Assembly: GCA_014549065.1 (NCBI GenBank) | Contig: JACDOX010000043.1 | Coordinates: forward strand, 5,660,649-5,724,648 | Direction: 5' to 3' | Source of the DNA: Cardinalis cardinalis | Taxonomy: Eukaryota; Chordata; Aves; Passeriformes; Cardinalidae | Length of the DNA stretch: 64,000 bases | Shown: piece by piece, positions 1-14,350 of the stretch | How positions within the stretch are numbered: position 1 is the stretch's first letter | Layout: every line of letters starts with the position of its first letter | The notes under the pieces: model-generated | Seen by the model: only the letters and a program-made list of their open reading frames with translations | Database searches by the model: none | Told to the model about the DNA's origin: nothing | Translations under genes and position numbers: made by a program

Positions 1-3000
1 TCCTGCCTGTGAAAGAAGAATAATATGCCAAGAATGTGTATGAAGCCCATAATTTGGTGGTTTTCAGCTCCAAATGGTAAGGAACAGGAACAGCCCTGCA
101 TAGTCGTAGAAGGATGTAACTGCTCTAAGTGATTCAGTTTAACCTCTGCTTTTAAAAAGTCTGTATTGTGTTTACAAGATACCCCCACTGGTGTTAACAT
201 AACTCTGTATGTGAATAGACTGTGAGGGTGTGTGGGCTGATGCAAGCACGCCTGGCTCTCAGTGCTATTCTGTACCCTTGCATGGTGGCTCACGTGATGG
301 GGAAAGGCTGGTGGCACACACCTTCAGCCGGAAAGAGGCATCAGCATCTTCCCTTTCCATTCCTTCTCCCTGAAGCTGCACTGGGCCTCCTGTGTCACCA
401 GTGCTGTGCTCACCTTCATGGATGTTTGAAACTGGGGAACTGGATACAGACCCATACTGTGCAGGGCAGGGGGAAGGGGCAACAGACAGGGAACAAAAAG
501 AGAAATTAAATCCCCCCTGGCGCCAGGGTAAATCTCTGCCTGGAATACGGTCCAGTACAAAGCTCTTCTGGAGCAATTTTTGGCATGCAGATAGACCACG
601 TCAGCTGTTTCTTGATTACAGGCTGACAGCATGCTCTTGCCCATGGACTACATGGAGCAGCTCCTTCCCTGAGCAGGGAGACAGACTCATGTGTATGTTT
701 GCCTTGAGTAAGAGCATCCCCGTGGGTGGCTGCTCAGAGCAGCTGACAGCATCCTGTTTGTTCTCATCTCAGCTTAGCTTGTGATAAGCTGTTTGTGAAC
801 TGGGTGTGCAAAGATATTAAGAAGAAAACAGCTTGTCTAAAAATTAAATATCAGCTTTCTTTTTCAGGAGGAGGGAGGATTTCCTGTCATATTTTGATTT
901 GGAATTTGTTTATAGTATTTACATTTGTATTCAGATAAGGTTATCGACACTAACAATGGAAAATTAGTGGCTCTACAGCAGCATCTCGGACAATTCCAGG
1001 AGGACCTTTGGCACCAATGATATGATTAATAGGAAATTCTCTGCTGTTACAGTACATCACTACAGTGTGATACACTTTTTTCTCAATGGATGCTTAAAGT
1101 GAGCATGTTAGGAGAAAATTCATTATTCCAGACACAAAATCCTCTGCTACAAACCACAATATACCATCATTCAAATAAGCTCCTTACAATAAATAAAATA
1201 TCCAGAGGAAAAAAAATTCTCTCCTGCAATTTTTTAAAACATAGGTTATATAATTACAAACATTTTTTCAGGCAGATATTTTCAATACTGAACTATATGG
1301 GATACAAGGATATCCTATTTTAGTACGTACACAACTATTCTGCAATTATGATAGCAGCAGGGGCTCTAGTCAGCCTTATGGCAGAGCAACCTTTTTCTTG
1401 TGGTTCATATTTTTTCCAGTTTTTTGTACTGAAAACAATGAAATAAAGTTATTGTCTACATTTTTCTGTAAATTTTACCTTTCAAATTTTTCTTTTGACC
1501 AGTATTAGCCCCCTACATTTTGTATTTCAGCTTATTTCAGCAGGTAGTTTTTGTTAATTTTTCTTTTCTATGCTGTTATCTTTCATTCTAAATATTGTAC
1601 CAGGGGAATATATTTTCCTGTAGTATTTTCAGTGGCAGAAGGAATGGAAAGCACAGGGTACTTCATGCTGGTTTTGTTTTCTGTGTAGAGGCAGGCAATG
1701 TTAACCACATTTCAGTGGCTAATTACAGGTTAAGTAATTTTTTGTTTGACTAAAATCCACTCTATTCTATGAAGATAACCATTGTATAACAGGAGAAGAT
1801 GGTATGAGCAGAGAAAACAACTGCTAAACAAGTAAACCTTGAATGCATAAGTTTCACAACAGGATTCATTTGTGCCAGATCTGTTGTATTACTCTCTGCT
1901 CTTCATTGCTGGAGTTCACACTGACCCAGCTATCACATAATTATGAAAAACAGGACATGCACAACAATAACTACAAAGGCCCAGAGAGGAAGTTACAGCA
2001 CCGTGACCATTTGCCACTTATACAAAGACTTGCTCCAGGATGACAGATGCACAGCTTGGGAAATGCTGGTGCTGCTGTGGGACTCAGAGGAGCTCATCCA
2101 GTGCCTCGCATGTCCAGATTCCAGACTTGAAACAAGGTCTAGAGGAAACGTGGCAGTCTGTGATATTCAGAGGAGACTAGACAGCCCAGAAGTCTTCCTG
2201 CTTTTAGTGTGTGACAATTTGCTCTCTGATTTTTTCATGTTATGTTTCTCACCACAGCAAAGCAAGGAAGAAGCAATGAAGCTGCGCTGGGAACAGTGTC
2301 CATGCTGACATGTATTGCAACAGCAGTCCCTTGTAAGCTAATGAAGGCCCTGCTTGACACCTCAGGCAACAGGGCAGGAGGCATGCTGCTACAGACATTC
2401 ATGCACCTTTATTTAATGCACCAAGCTTGTCACACAAGCCCCTGACCTGGGTGTCAATCACCCCTGACCTGCATGCAGCAGGTGCATTCCCTGGGAGATG
2501 TGCTTCTTGCTTGGAGCCCACTCTGCTGGCTAGTTTAGGAAAGAGGCAGAGAGCACACACCCACCACCATCATCTGGGAGGGAAATACTGATCCTACAGG
2601 GAAGCCCTGACCCTCCAGGCCAAGATACAACTTCTGTGTGTGTGACTCTGAGTGCATACAGGTGCCCAAGATATAGCCCTTTCCAGCCTGGCTTTCTGGG
2701 GGATGAGGTGTCACTGAAGGAGCAGGCATGGGTCTCAGCTGGCATCAGGGAATGTCTGTGGCTCTGGTGCTCTCAGGCTGGACATCAGTCAGACCATGTC
2801 TGCAGAAGTGTTATAGACCAATACAAGCCCCTGCAGTGGGTTTGTTCCTGTTGTCCAAAGCCCCCGTGGCAGGTGTTGCAGTGTGACACTGACACGAGAC
2901 CCTTCCTGCGAGCACCAGGGTTGATGCCAGCAGCTCAGGTACCTTGCCATGGGCACAGCCACCACCAGAGGTGCAGCTGATGGCAAACCCCGATGCAGCT

Positions 3001-5323
3001 GCCACCCAAGGGCCCAAGAGCAAGAAACAGGGCTGGGGTTGGCTGGCAGGTGGGAAGAGCCCCAGTGCTGCATGTAGGGCTGGAACAAGGTGGTGCAGGT
3101 GGGACCCTCTTATGTTTCCTTGCTGACAGTGCCCATCATCCCACTGCTGCAGGGCTCTGCCTCATCTCTCACAGATTGCTGTTTGGAGGATACAAGAATG
3201 CTACCAGGTGGCCCTAAGCAAATTGATCCTGGACTCATTTTTATAGTAAGTAAGTTTCCAGAAGTCAATTTTCCTTGCCTTTACCTTTTCTTTGTCCTTG
3301 TGGTAGCTCCATCCCTGTCTCTTTCTGCTCTGCTCTGAGCCAGCAGGATTGTCCACTGACAGTGGATGGATGAGAAAAGCCACCCCTCGTAAGTGAGAGC
3401 CTAACCTCACTCTTTCCAGGGGCTAGTCCATTCCTACTGGGCTCATAAATTTTCAGAAACTTAATTTTCCAGCTGAGTGTGGTCAAACATCTTCACTGGC
3501 AGACATTTTTCTGTTATTGCGGGGTTGTTTTGTTTTGGTTGGGGGTTTTGGGTTTAATATATATATATGAAATATAAATCTGAGGCGGCAGAGGGGCTGG
3601 GTATAGTTTTGTTTGGTTTTTTTTAAATTTCTGTTGCATAAGATAAAGATATTTTTCCCTAGAGCTGACATGTGATGAATGGTTTTTGTGAGATTGCTTA
3701 TGAACTTTGATTATACAATAAAAATACAAATTCCAAGTCGTGGTAATGGCCAGCAGTTTGGTGACAGAAGTCTGCTCGGCTGGGAGATGTGGGGAGGAAT
3801 GGAATACATGTTAATGTAGTGAAGGAGGAGGTAGGGGAGGTGTTGTGGTGAAAAGGTTGCAAATGAGAATGAAAGGAGTGTAGAAATGCAAGTCAGTAAT
3901 CTAGGCTTCCTCTTGCTATTTTTGTGAAGACATTCTTTGTCCAAATTAGGAATAAGCAATTACAGTGGGCTGGGTGGGGGCTGCTGGAGGTGTAGGAAGC
4001 ATTTCTGGCACCGAAGGGGATCGTGTGATCTCAGAGGAAGGACCAGATTAAATTGTGGTTGGAACCAACTGATGTGGTGTACGATTTGCTGTTCCATCTC
4101 ACTCACAAATGTTTCTGGAACAAATGTTTCTGCTGTAAGGTTGTTGGCTGTGACAAAAGAAAGTCCTAAGACCCTTTGCTGAGCAAAAAATATGAGCTAC
4201 AAATATAACAGGCCTGTGGAAAAAAACATACAACCCTAGCCTAGTGGTGTCAATAGTCGCAGCTAAGAGAAAATACTGACTTCAAAACAAATGCCTAATA
4301 AAAATGCCTAGGAAAAAATTGAGCAAGGAATTAGCAGCATATTTTTTGTTGCCGTTGTAGTGAATTCTTTTAACATCTATTCATTCTCTTGGGGACATAA
4401 ATCTGTTTTTACATTTTACTTAACCTGTTTATGAAGCAATAAATTTTGATGCATTTGCCTGGAGCAGCAGGGTCTGATCTCCATGTCCCTTCAAGCTGTG
4501 TCTTCCATGAAAGCTGTGTTCATTGGAGGCTTCAGTTTCAGTAATGCTGAGAGCAGATCTGCAATGGAGTCAGCTTCTTATATGTGTAAGCCAGATCCTT
4601 AAGAACTGTTTCTACAAACAGTGGAATATGTATTCATCTCATGATGAATACATGCCAGACTGACAATAGTCAATCATATTTGCTAAGAGTCTCTGTCAAG
4701 AACTATTTTATCAAAGTGGAAAATGTATGTATTTATCAACATTTGCAGTTAGAAAGCCTTCAAATCTCACAGTGTTGTGCAACTCTTGAGTTGACACACA
4801 GCTGGCACTGCCAGACTCTTCTGCCGCTGGCTGGGTACCACCTGTAACTGCATGGTGCCACTCCATCTAAGCCACAGCCAGGGAGGTGGCAGCTGCTGGT
4901 TTGGATGTGATAGCCTTTGTCATGGTGAATCACTCCTTCAAGACATGGAGAGAGGATTCATGTGGGGATGGCAAAGGGTCAGGTCTGAGCCTGTGGAGGA
5001 GAGAGTGCTACATTTTCTCGTTGGCTCACATGTTCATGAACACAGCCATGAGTCAGAACGCAGAGGAATCATTTGGGAATCCTCTATGAAAAGCCCATGT
5101 GCAACTCAGCCAGACTCAGTAGCTGAGACAGTCTCCAGGGAATACTTCCCAAACTGCAGGAGTTTTCTCTTTCCAGGGTCCAAATCTGACTCCCACCCTT
5201 AGGATGGCAATATCGGCCCTTGGAATGCTTGTGAGAGAAATAGGCTGATATTTCAACCTTATCTTGACTGGCTCAATAAAATTCTGCCCATGCATTCAAA
5301 ACCTTGGTGATAGTCGTGGAAAA
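1..5323. other. Unique non-coding sequence, no gene seen
   Basis: No protein-coding gene, RNA gene or interspersed repeat could be recognised on either strand. Open frames here are short (up to about 130 codons), overlap one another on both strands and show no domain or motif. Local GC-rich patches (about 2.5-3.2 kb) alternate with AT-rich DNA. A short AT dinucleotide run lies near 3556-3570. Old decayed repeats cannot be excluded by eye. Confidence 0.6.
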
Positions 5324-5380
5324 GGGATCAATATCTTAAATGTATCAGTATCTTAAATCAGGGGATCAGTATCTTAAATG
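5324..5380. repeat. Imperfect tandem repeat, unit about 18-21 bp, three copies
   Basis: The phrase GATCA(A/G)TATCTTAAAT occurs three times in a row with small spacer differences. This is a local tandem duplication in unique DNA. No function is suggested. Confidence 0.8.
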
Positions 5381-8300
5381 ATTAAGTCGCTCCTCTCACC
5401 AGCAAGAAGCATTTTAAAATCTTTTGAAAAAGAATGTTTTACTGTAGTACTTTCAAGGCCACCTTCTCAATTTCCATCTTCGGTATTTAAACAAAATAAC
5501 AGCCAGCAGTCCTGCAAGACGCAGTGATTTCTCCTGAAAATTTAGAAACGTTTTGCCCTTAGGCTGCTGCAAATGATTATGAGCTTTGCCTTATTGGAGT
5601 CATTCTTCTGGAGGGGAAAGGTAGTAGCTATGGTGCCATGGTTCCCATCACAATAGAAAAAGAAATCTTTCTCATTTTAAGCACTGGGGCAAGCTCAGTG
5701 TCCTGCAGTGCTGGCAAGTAAGGGTCAGAGTTGAGCCAAAACTCAAAAGCTTCAGAAGTGTTCTAGAAGAGTTCAATTTATTGAGGAAAGAACTCCAAGG
5801 CTTTTCTGGGGTTTCATCGGTCTCTTAAAATATAGAGAAAGAAGATTATTCCTTATGAAAGCTACTGTGGATTTGAATTATTTCTTTAGATTCCTACAGA
5901 GCTCAGCCCCATTACTTACAGCTTTTTCAAACAAAGGCAGGTATTAGACCTTTCAAAGGTGACACAGCTGAGGTCTGCCATAACCCTGCTGAACTTAGCA
6001 CAAAGGTCTCAACTTACTGTGAGGATGAGCTCACCTTTATTCACCTGGTTTTTTCACCTTTGGGCAACTCTGGTGGAAAAAAATGGGACAATTTTCATAG
6101 ATAAAAATCAGTCAGAAGCAAGTTTAATGGAATATGGTCTTGAACGGTATAACTATGTACATCCATAGTCACCCACTGATGAACCCTAGTAGGTTGTGAA
6201 GAAAATTATACTCCCATTTTATAGGTGAAGAAACTTAAGAAATGGAATTCAGAATAATATTTAGAAAATTAAAATACTCTTAGGTCCTCTTTAAGAGATT
6301 ATTTTTTGAAATGAAGGAGTTTCTGGGTCTCAGACCCCCAGTTAGGATACAGGAGTCTAAAGCAAGGTACCTTGGAAGTTCAGACAAAATGTAAAAGTGC
6401 AAATAGTGTCTGTCAAGCCCATCTATATTTGATGTAATTTAGAAAAGCTTTATTTGTCTTTAAGGGAGTAATAACTTGCTCTTTACTTTCTCATGAATGC
6501 TTTCTTCAGAAATAAAAAATACTTGATGGTGACTCCACCACAGACAGACCCTAAACCAGTGTTTGACTGCACACCATTGCAGTGATTTTAAATGTATGCA
6601 GTATCAAAACGTATGCAGTATTTTAAATGTATGCAGTATCAAAGGCCATGGGGCAGGACTGGAGTCAGGCAGCACCCTCAGCTCACCCTTGGCATGAGGT
6701 GCTGCCTGCAATGAGCCAGAGCCTCTTCACCATCCTTGCACAGCCGGGTGGGCACTGGCACCTGGGCAGAGACCTCTGCTTCCTGCCCACACCTCCCTGT
6801 GCCACCAGCTGGCCGCTGGAGCCAGGCTCACCATACCCACTGTTCCCAGTCCTTGGAACATCCCTGTTTTTCTCCAGACCGCTAATGAACTCTTGAGGAG
6901 CTTCCCTGCCTCCAAAAAAGGCCATTTGCAGTAATTTCTGGCACACGACTCCCTAGCCCGTTTTCCACTGTTTTTTCCCCCACAGTAAGTTTTTCTATTC
7001 CAAAGCAGGCATTCTCACTTGTCAGAATTTTCTTCTCACACTTTCAGCACTTTCTGTTCTATTTTGTCTTATCTAGCCTTTCATCAGGCTGCACCTTGTA
7101 GAATGCAGTGATTAGGAAAGGATCAGGAGACTGAAATCCATCTTTATATGTTCATACAAACTCTCCCTGCTTTCTCTGTGCATACTCAGGGACTGGGACA
7201 CAAATTCAAAAGCCTGTATAGAAAAGGATTATGTAAAAATAAAAAATGAAAGGAAAAAAATACAAGAAAAAGTGTATATAAAAAGACTCAGCATACCTTC
7301 TAACATGCTAGTGGGAAGATATTTAATATCAGAAAACTTCAAAGCGAGCTGAGGTCTGTTACTCTGTGGTTGTACTACTTCTGTCTGTGCTCTTGCCCAA
7401 CCTTTGAATACTGTTCACTGTGCTCACAGTAAAAGTCAAAATCGGAGCAGGCAAAATCAGTAAACACACAAAGCATCCCAGCGTGGAGACTAGTGGGATA
7501 CCACTTTAGCCCATGACTATATAATTGGAATTGGCAGGAGTGAGATAAAGACTGACTTTTCCAAACGGTGACATGTATATACATTTGTGGATGAGCAATG
7601 GAGCCTTGAGATGTGGAAAAGTCCTGTCTACATCTCCCCCCTTCATGAAGCCATGTGTGTGAACTTTGCTTCTGCCTGTTTCTGGGAAGTGCTATGAGAG
7701 TTCACTGGTTAAACCTGGAAAATGCAAAAAAACTATATAGAGGAACTCAAATGGTCCATTTGCAGTATTTCAACTTACCCAGCATCACAGTGTAGAGGGA
7801 TGTCTGTGTTGAAATGCTCCTGCAGTTCCTGATGCAAACAGACTGTGTCCCAGCCAGGGTGTGATCACTGTGTCAAATCTTCTGCCTGGTGAGGTTAATG
7901 AGCCTTGGTTACCTTACACTTCAGAGCAGCTGCAGAAAAGCAGGTTTTGTTTGGTGTATCCACATCACTTCTATAATTTGCCTGAATGGAAGTGAAGAAC
8001 TTGAGAGAGACTATCTTGTTTATTTCCTGTGCTTAAGCATTCCAGATTTTGCTTTCATCCTCTGATGCCCACAAAACTCAAACACAAAGAAACCAGTCAC
8101 CAACAAACGAAAAGGTGTGCACTTTCATATGCAATTGCATCTGTTGTACCTTAGGTGTTTTCTCCCCAGTAAGATTTTAAACCATGGAAGCTTGCCAAAT
8201 TCCAGTGTTTACTGAAATATTCTCTGGAACTGAAAGGTAATTACAAATTTCTGAGTAGCCATCAGTGTGGAGACATAAACTCAGGAAAGGTATAATTTAT

Positions 8301-8724
8301 TAATCTGTATAAAATTTTCTAAGGTGTCCTGCTAATACAGGCACATGGGATTGGGAAGCACTTGCTGTGCAATCCCATTCAGATCTCTGTGTTTGAAGGC
8401 AATTGTACCTGAGTAGTACACTAAATATAGGTTATTTTTCTGATTGCACTTCTCTTTTCCCTGTTCTGTTGGAATGACATAGACAGACATGGCCTCACCA
8501 AAAAAATGAAGTAGGGTAGGTTGTTAAGTTTCTATTCCTTGCAGCCAGTTTCAGAAGACCTGCTAATGACTCAGTCAAATGTTGCCTAGGCAATCATTGT
8601 TCTTCATAAGACAAGAGAGTCTGAGGTTCTAGTACTCAGATATATAAACCCCCTAAGTGCAGGCTGCTTATGAAGTGGTCCTAATTGATGGAGTCTTCTG
8701 GAGAAGATAACATACAGAACAAGT
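5381..8724. other. Unique non-coding sequence, no gene seen
   Basis: Apart from the short duplication at 6586-6644, nothing recognisable was found. A GC-richer patch at about 6640-6910 is open on both strands for 87-89 codons, but neither translation resembles a known family and there is no CpG enrichment. Confidence 0.55.
6586..6644. repeat. Tandem duplication, 35-bp period, with an extra partial copy
   Basis: TTTTAAATGTATGCAGTATC occurs at 6586 and again at 6621. A third partial copy, CGTATGCAGTA, sits between them. This is a recent slippage-type duplication. Confidence 0.85.
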
Positions 8725-8842
8725 CACAGAATCACAGAATCATTGATGTTGGAAGAGATCTCCAAGACTGTCAGGCTCAAACTTTGATCACCAAGCTGTT
8801 AATTAGACCATAGCACTAAGTGTCACTTTCAGTCATTTCTTA
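8725..8842 (-). mobile_element. CR1 LINE, 3'-end fragment (minus strand)
   Basis: The stretch opens with CACAGAATCACAGAATCATT followed by a GTTGGAAGAGATCTCCAAGA-type sequence. This is the reverse complement of the 3' untranslated end of avian CR1 non-LTR retrotransposons. Only about 118 bp remain, so the copy is strongly 5'-truncated, as most CR1 copies are. Several substitutions from the remembered consensus suggest an old insertion. It has no coding capacity. Confidence 0.85.
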
Positions 8843-9719
8843 CAGTTTGCTATATTGGAAATAGGAATTGGGAGCATCACTGAAAGGAGCTGCATCATTC
8901 ATTTATCAGGTTTAATTTTATTAACGGATGCAAATTATTTGTTAAACAAATAAAAAATAAAATTAAAAGAAGAATGAATTTTGTGTCATTGCTGTGTGCT
9001 TCATTCTAAACATCTCACTAAAAATTCAGCATTTTAATGTCAGACATGCATTTCCTTGAAGGCCAGGTTTAGACCTGTTTAAGCTGTGTTATGTGTGGAG
9101 AGCAAAAAAGAGCTTGGTGTTATTAGGCAGAATCCCTTTTATATGCAAAGAATTGGATCAATTTGACCCTGATTTTCTCTCTCTCTCCACCTTTTTTGTC
9201 CCATTACTTCAAACCCTTGACATTATCTCCAAGAAGGACTGATTGAACTGTAGGTCTGGCACTTGTCAGTTGTGGATAACATTGGCTTCAGTCAGTCAAG
9301 TTCACACATAAATAAGCCATGACAGAAACAGACTGGTGAACAGAAAAAATAGGTTTACTAAAGATAATGTTCTTGCATAAGTGTAACAAATAATAAAATA
9401 TGCTCTGTAAGAAAGGTGACATGTATCTTGAATAAAATAGCAGAAATAGAAATCTTATCCCTTTGCAGTTCTCAGGGGTTTTTTGTTCTTTCTACTTGTC
9501 TAGAAGTTAGAAATCTGAAAAACATTATCTTTTATTCAAGCAAAGGAGGGAAAAACACAATTCAAACGCAGACATCCCTAACTGGGAAAAATTAAATCCA
9601 TTATGGGGTTATTTATATCCACGTGATGTCACTACAACTCTGCTATGTACAGTGTGGAAAGAAATTAAAAAGAGAAAGGAGAGAATGGTGAAAGAAAGGA
9701 AGGATGTTTTCCTAAAGCA

Positions 9720-10140
9720 AATACAACTCAAAGCAATTTGCATAAATGTCTCTCCTACGATTTTTTTATTTATGGCCCTTAAGTTTCTAATTAAATACTA
9801 ATTAATATTATCACCAGAATTGTCTCACATTCTCAGCTCTTCATATCTTTGTCACTTTGATTAATGCACAGTCATTTATTAACTTATTTAACAAGCTGAG
9901 GTGCTTCATGAGAAACCAGATAATATTCCCATAGCAGTCTCAATACTGCCAAAAAGTAGTTCTAAACTTAATAAAATTATCCTCAATAATGTTAAAGCTT
10001 TTTTATTGCAGCCTTAAAAGATGGAAATAGGTTTTTTGTTTGATTTATATTATATGAAATTGTATAAAGCATCCATTAATAACATTTATATGTTCAGTTA
10101 AGCTTGATCACTGTACTGTTTCTGTAGTCGTGGGCGCTTA
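9720..10140. promoter_or_regulatory. Candidate conserved non-coding element
   Basis: This stretch carries no repeat and has a high density of homeodomain-type cores, including CTAATTAAATACTAATTAAT near 9788-9807. It also has an octamer-like ATTTGCAT at 9736-9743. Such composition is common in vertebrate developmental enhancers, but it also occurs in any AT-rich DNA. Conservation was not measured, so this is only a candidate. Confidence 0.2.
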
Positions 10141-10286
10141 GGATTTAACTTTTGTTGTATTTATGAAGATAATTAATGTTCTGACCAGTCAGGGAATAAA
10201 ATACTCACCAGAACGCGATAATTAAGGACATGGATAATGTTTATGTCTTGTGTTTTGTTTTTTTAATTATTTGTTTTGTTTTCCAG

Positions 10287-10354
10287 CTAAACCTGATAAA
10301 GAGGAAATCAGATTTTACCTGGGGATTATGCTGACTTTGCCTGAAGTAGTTTGA
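10287..10354 (+). other. Weak candidate terminal exon
   Basis: A good splice acceptor (a long pyrimidine run ending TTGTTTTCCAG at 10286) is followed by an open phase-1 frame of about 22 codons ending in TGA at 10352-10354. The translation contains KPDKEEIRFYLGIML and is not low-complexity, but I do not recognise the protein. No partner exon is known. Acceptors followed by short open frames arise often by chance in 64 kb. Confidence 0.12.
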
Positions 10355-13300
10355 CAGTTCTGGAGCTGGCTGGGGGGCTGCAGCTCTCTGCCCCGTGGTG
10401 AGGGGTGCAGCACCACAAATGATGCCCTGTGCCAGCAGGGCTGGTCTCTTCCCAGGGATCACAAATCCCACCTTCTTCCCTTCCCTCCCTGCTGAGATGA
10501 GAGCTCACATCCCCAAGGGAGCATCCATGGAAAGGCCAGGTTTGTGTGTAACAAGGATATTCACAAGGCAGCCCTGCTGGTGCTGCTGTCAGGCTGCCAG
10601 GGATGTGGGATCCCTGCCTCACACTGTCTGCAGGGTCCCAGAGGACCTGGGGATTTTTGAGCTGCAGCCCTGCTGCTGTTTGATTTTCAGGGGCAGGAAG
10701 TGTTGAAACAGGCTGGCAGGCAATAACTCACTGCATTTCTTCGTAGAGCTCCTGTCTTCCCCAGGCCATTTCCAGGTAGATGTATTTATTATTCATTCCA
10801 ATTTCCTCTAGCAAGGATCCTCCCATCATTCTACTTACATGCACCATAAACAACATATATTGACCATATAAAAACAGGATTGTGTTTCTATGATTGGGAA
10901 AAGCCTCCTTAGCACCCAGTTTCCCTGTATTCTCATACACTCAACAACAGGGATGTAGGGGAGCAGCCTCAGGTGGCAATGAGCACAAGAGCACAAAAGG
11001 GAAGATATGCTTCTGAGCGCAGGGGATGTGTAGAGAAGATTCTCAGTGTTCATTGTTGTGTCTGAGAAATAAATCAAGTGATACTTCAGGGGAAAATGTC
11101 CCTCTATGGCCTGATAAACTGAAGTATGTTATAGCAAGTCCCCAGTGACTGTATCCAAAGAGCAGTTGCACACTTAAACAGATAATAATCACTAATTTTA
11201 CCATCTAGATTAGTCCCTATTTAGGTAAATAAAGGTTACCTTCCAGGGCTTTTTGTCCCCTGTGACCTGTGTTTTACTGTGTAACATGATCCGGTAAAGC
11301 TGGATCACCAATTATTTTGGTGGTTGTTGCACCAGCATCTGATAAATACTTGCAGCAATATGCCACTTTGCAGATTCAGAGGCTTTAGGACATAAAAAAT
11401 ATAAGTATGTGGCAGGTTTGAATTAAAAGAAGATGACAGCAGTCTCTTTACAAACTATTCAACAGCCTGTACTGCTATTGCATTTCTTCTGAAGTCACCT
11501 TTGCCATATGTTCATTTAGAGCCTTCTCCTTATTTTTCTCTTGCCTCTTCTTATTGTCTCCTACTGGGTTTTTATTTCGTGAAAGCTGAAGATGGGTGAT
11601 GGCAGATTGCTGTGCAGGTAGAGGTCAAACTTGGCAGGACACAGCACCCATAGCCCTTTCCTGGCTTCAATCAAGAGTTTAGTAATGAGTGTAGAGCCTG
11701 GGGTAAACCTAGGTTAAATAAGTATGTCTTGATTTCTGCTGTTCAATAAATAAAAGCACCTCATTCTTTAGAGAAGAAAAAAGCACAGGAAAACAGGAGC
11801 TCTTTATAGGATTGCTCTACTGTAATGAATGCTTGCCTAACTCCCCAACTACAGAGAGGGCACCTCGGTGGCTATGCAAATCAGACAGACCCCTCAGCTT
11901 CACCTCCTGCATATCTGAGTGGGAGATTTCCATTCTATCCACCCAGCTCATGGGAACCCTACAGAGACCTTTCACATCTCACTTGGTCCCTCCATGAAGT
12001 TTGTGGGTTGCTATGACAGCAAGGGTAGCTGGAAGAACCTTCGCCAATCTCTAGTCCCTTTCAAAACCTTGAACTTCAGTGCCAAAAACATGGATATGGA
12101 AGAGTTCAAGGATTTTGAACACCTTCTTGAATTAGATAGCCTGATGCAGGGAATTGATTGCTGCAAGTGACAATGAACTTATGCTAGATTCAAAAGGAAA
12201 AAAGAACAGAAGAAAAATTACAAAAGAGATCTGCATCAATTAGGTCATAAAGAACCATGGAATTAGTTCCTAACATGGAAATGCCATTAGATATGCTACT
12301 AGGAAAATTGAAGGACTAAATGTAATGATATCTCTTTTAAGTATTAGATTTAAAAATCTGATACACAGCAAATACAAAACCTCCTTAAGAGTTGATCTTA
12401 AAAATAATAACTATAAATAATAAAACTCAGATTCTGATTTCCAGTTTATAGAGGTCCTGTTGAATCTGTACAGAAACCTAACTGGAAGGTAGAAAAGTAA
12501 AATACTGCTATTAATAAATCAGCCCCTAAAAGACACCAGTAGACATTACACATGATGCTCAACAGAAGAGGATATACTAACAAAAAAGTTCCAACAATGT
12601 TTTTCAAATTAAAACTCAAGAATAAACCTCTGAGTAACCTTTCTCAGGTTAAAACAACAATCAGTCTTATTATTTTAGTCACTGATCTTTACAGCTTCTT
12701 TTCTCAGGTACAATAACTTTCTTATACTTGCTTCAGATCTCTCTTGAATATCAGTTATCAAGGATGCATAATTTTGCTGAATTTTAGGGCAGTTGATATT
12801 TTTATGTAGAAATATTTCATTTCTTGTCCTCAATATTCATATGAGAGGGTTGTTTAGCTACTGTCTCCCCTGGGGAAGATTCCACCTTATTACTATCTCA
12901 TATTTATGCCTGTCAATGTAACATACATTGGTTCTTGCCCCTGATTCTCTCTTACCTTAAATAGCATTTCTCTATCCCCCTGTTCATAAAAAAATCTCCT
13001 TTAGCCTTCATTTTCTCTGCTAAAGGCATTGAACTCCTTTCTGCCATTTTTCACAGAGGTGTCTACCTTGCTGGTGGTTCAGATTCAACCCCTGCTTTTC
13101 TGATACCCAAAGCTTTCCTTTTTTTGCTGGTGTGTTGTTCCCAGTCAATGTAATGTTATGTGTTCTGGCCAAAGTTCCTGCCATTGATGTCTCAGCAGAT
13201 GACCTTCATTCTCACTTAATGCTAATTGTATTGCAGTTATCCCAAACACCATAAGGTTCTTTTAAAATGGTCATGTAATCCTTATCTGTATTGATGATGG

Positions 13301-14189
13301 CTGAAATCCAGCTTATATTGTTGGATTTGATTAATGCAATACTAGAGATCTGTATCATGTGTGTTTGTGCATGTGCAGGCCTGTAAGTGCCAATGCCTGC
13401 TTATCTGTATACATAGGGGAAAAGGAAAAAAAAATTTAAAAAGCCTTTTTTTTAAATACAAGAATTTCCAGTGTAAGAATCCAGAGTGGATGGCATTTTT
13501 CAGTGGGGTATATAAATAAAGCAGTTTAATCCTACAAAATTTCATACTAAGGTATCTGACCCCATTACTCTCCCTTAAATATCTTACACATAAGGAAAAG
13601 GAGTGGAACAGTTTCTTTTATATTTACTATTTACTATATTCAAGCCATTACTTGTAAGGGAAGAAATAAACCTGCCTGGATCAATTTAACTAAAGGTGTG
13701 CTTTTGTCATTAAATCATATATCGCATCCTTAATAATTTTCTCATATTTTCTTGCTAAGAGTAACCTGTGAAATTTCACATAGTGCAAAAATGTACAACA
13801 TCTATCTGCTAGAATAATTGAATTTCTACAAGCAAAACCAGCATACGGTTTATTGGGAGAACACGGGATTGATTCACTTCTTGCCCTGCTGTTGGATAAG
13901 ATGTAAAGTTAAATTTCAAGGTGGAGAATCACCCAAGAGATTGCTCAGACTCCCTCAATGCATGAGATATCTTTGACACCATTGCATAGGTTCTTCTGTA
14001 CTTTTTTACAGGAGAGTTGATAAATGCATTAAATGCTTAAAATATTTATTGGTTTGGGGCCAGGATACAACATTACGAGAAATGAGATCATTCTCTACAA
14101 TACTACAATATATGAAAACTGAAACTGTATTTTTCCCTTCTCAGGAGCATTATGCAAATGAAAATTTTTCTGTGGAGAATTAAAGTACA

Positions 14190-14350
14190 GAATTGCTCTG
14201 GCATTTGAAAGTTGCGGGTTTTCAGAACTAGTTAGTATTTATTCTGTTTTAAAATAAGTCGTGCAAACTGAGGGAGTAACATTGCTAGCCATTTTCTCTT
14301 TAGCGCATTCCGACTTAATGTCAGCTGCTAGTTAAGATTTAACAATATAT
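14190..14350. promoter_or_regulatory. Candidate conserved non-coding element
   Basis: This is repeat-free sequence that includes a CpG-containing core (TAGCGCATTCCGACTTAATG, near 14303-14322). A CAGCTG E-box follows, and homeodomain-like TAATT/TTAA motifs surround it. Retention of CpGs in otherwise CpG-poor DNA can mark selection. Conservation could not be tested. Confidence 0.2.

Noticed and set aside
2242..2445. Possible terminal exon after TTTCTCACCACAG near 2260
   Set aside because: Open frame to 2445, but the peptide is unrecognised and the acceptor is only moderate. Many such sites are expected by chance.
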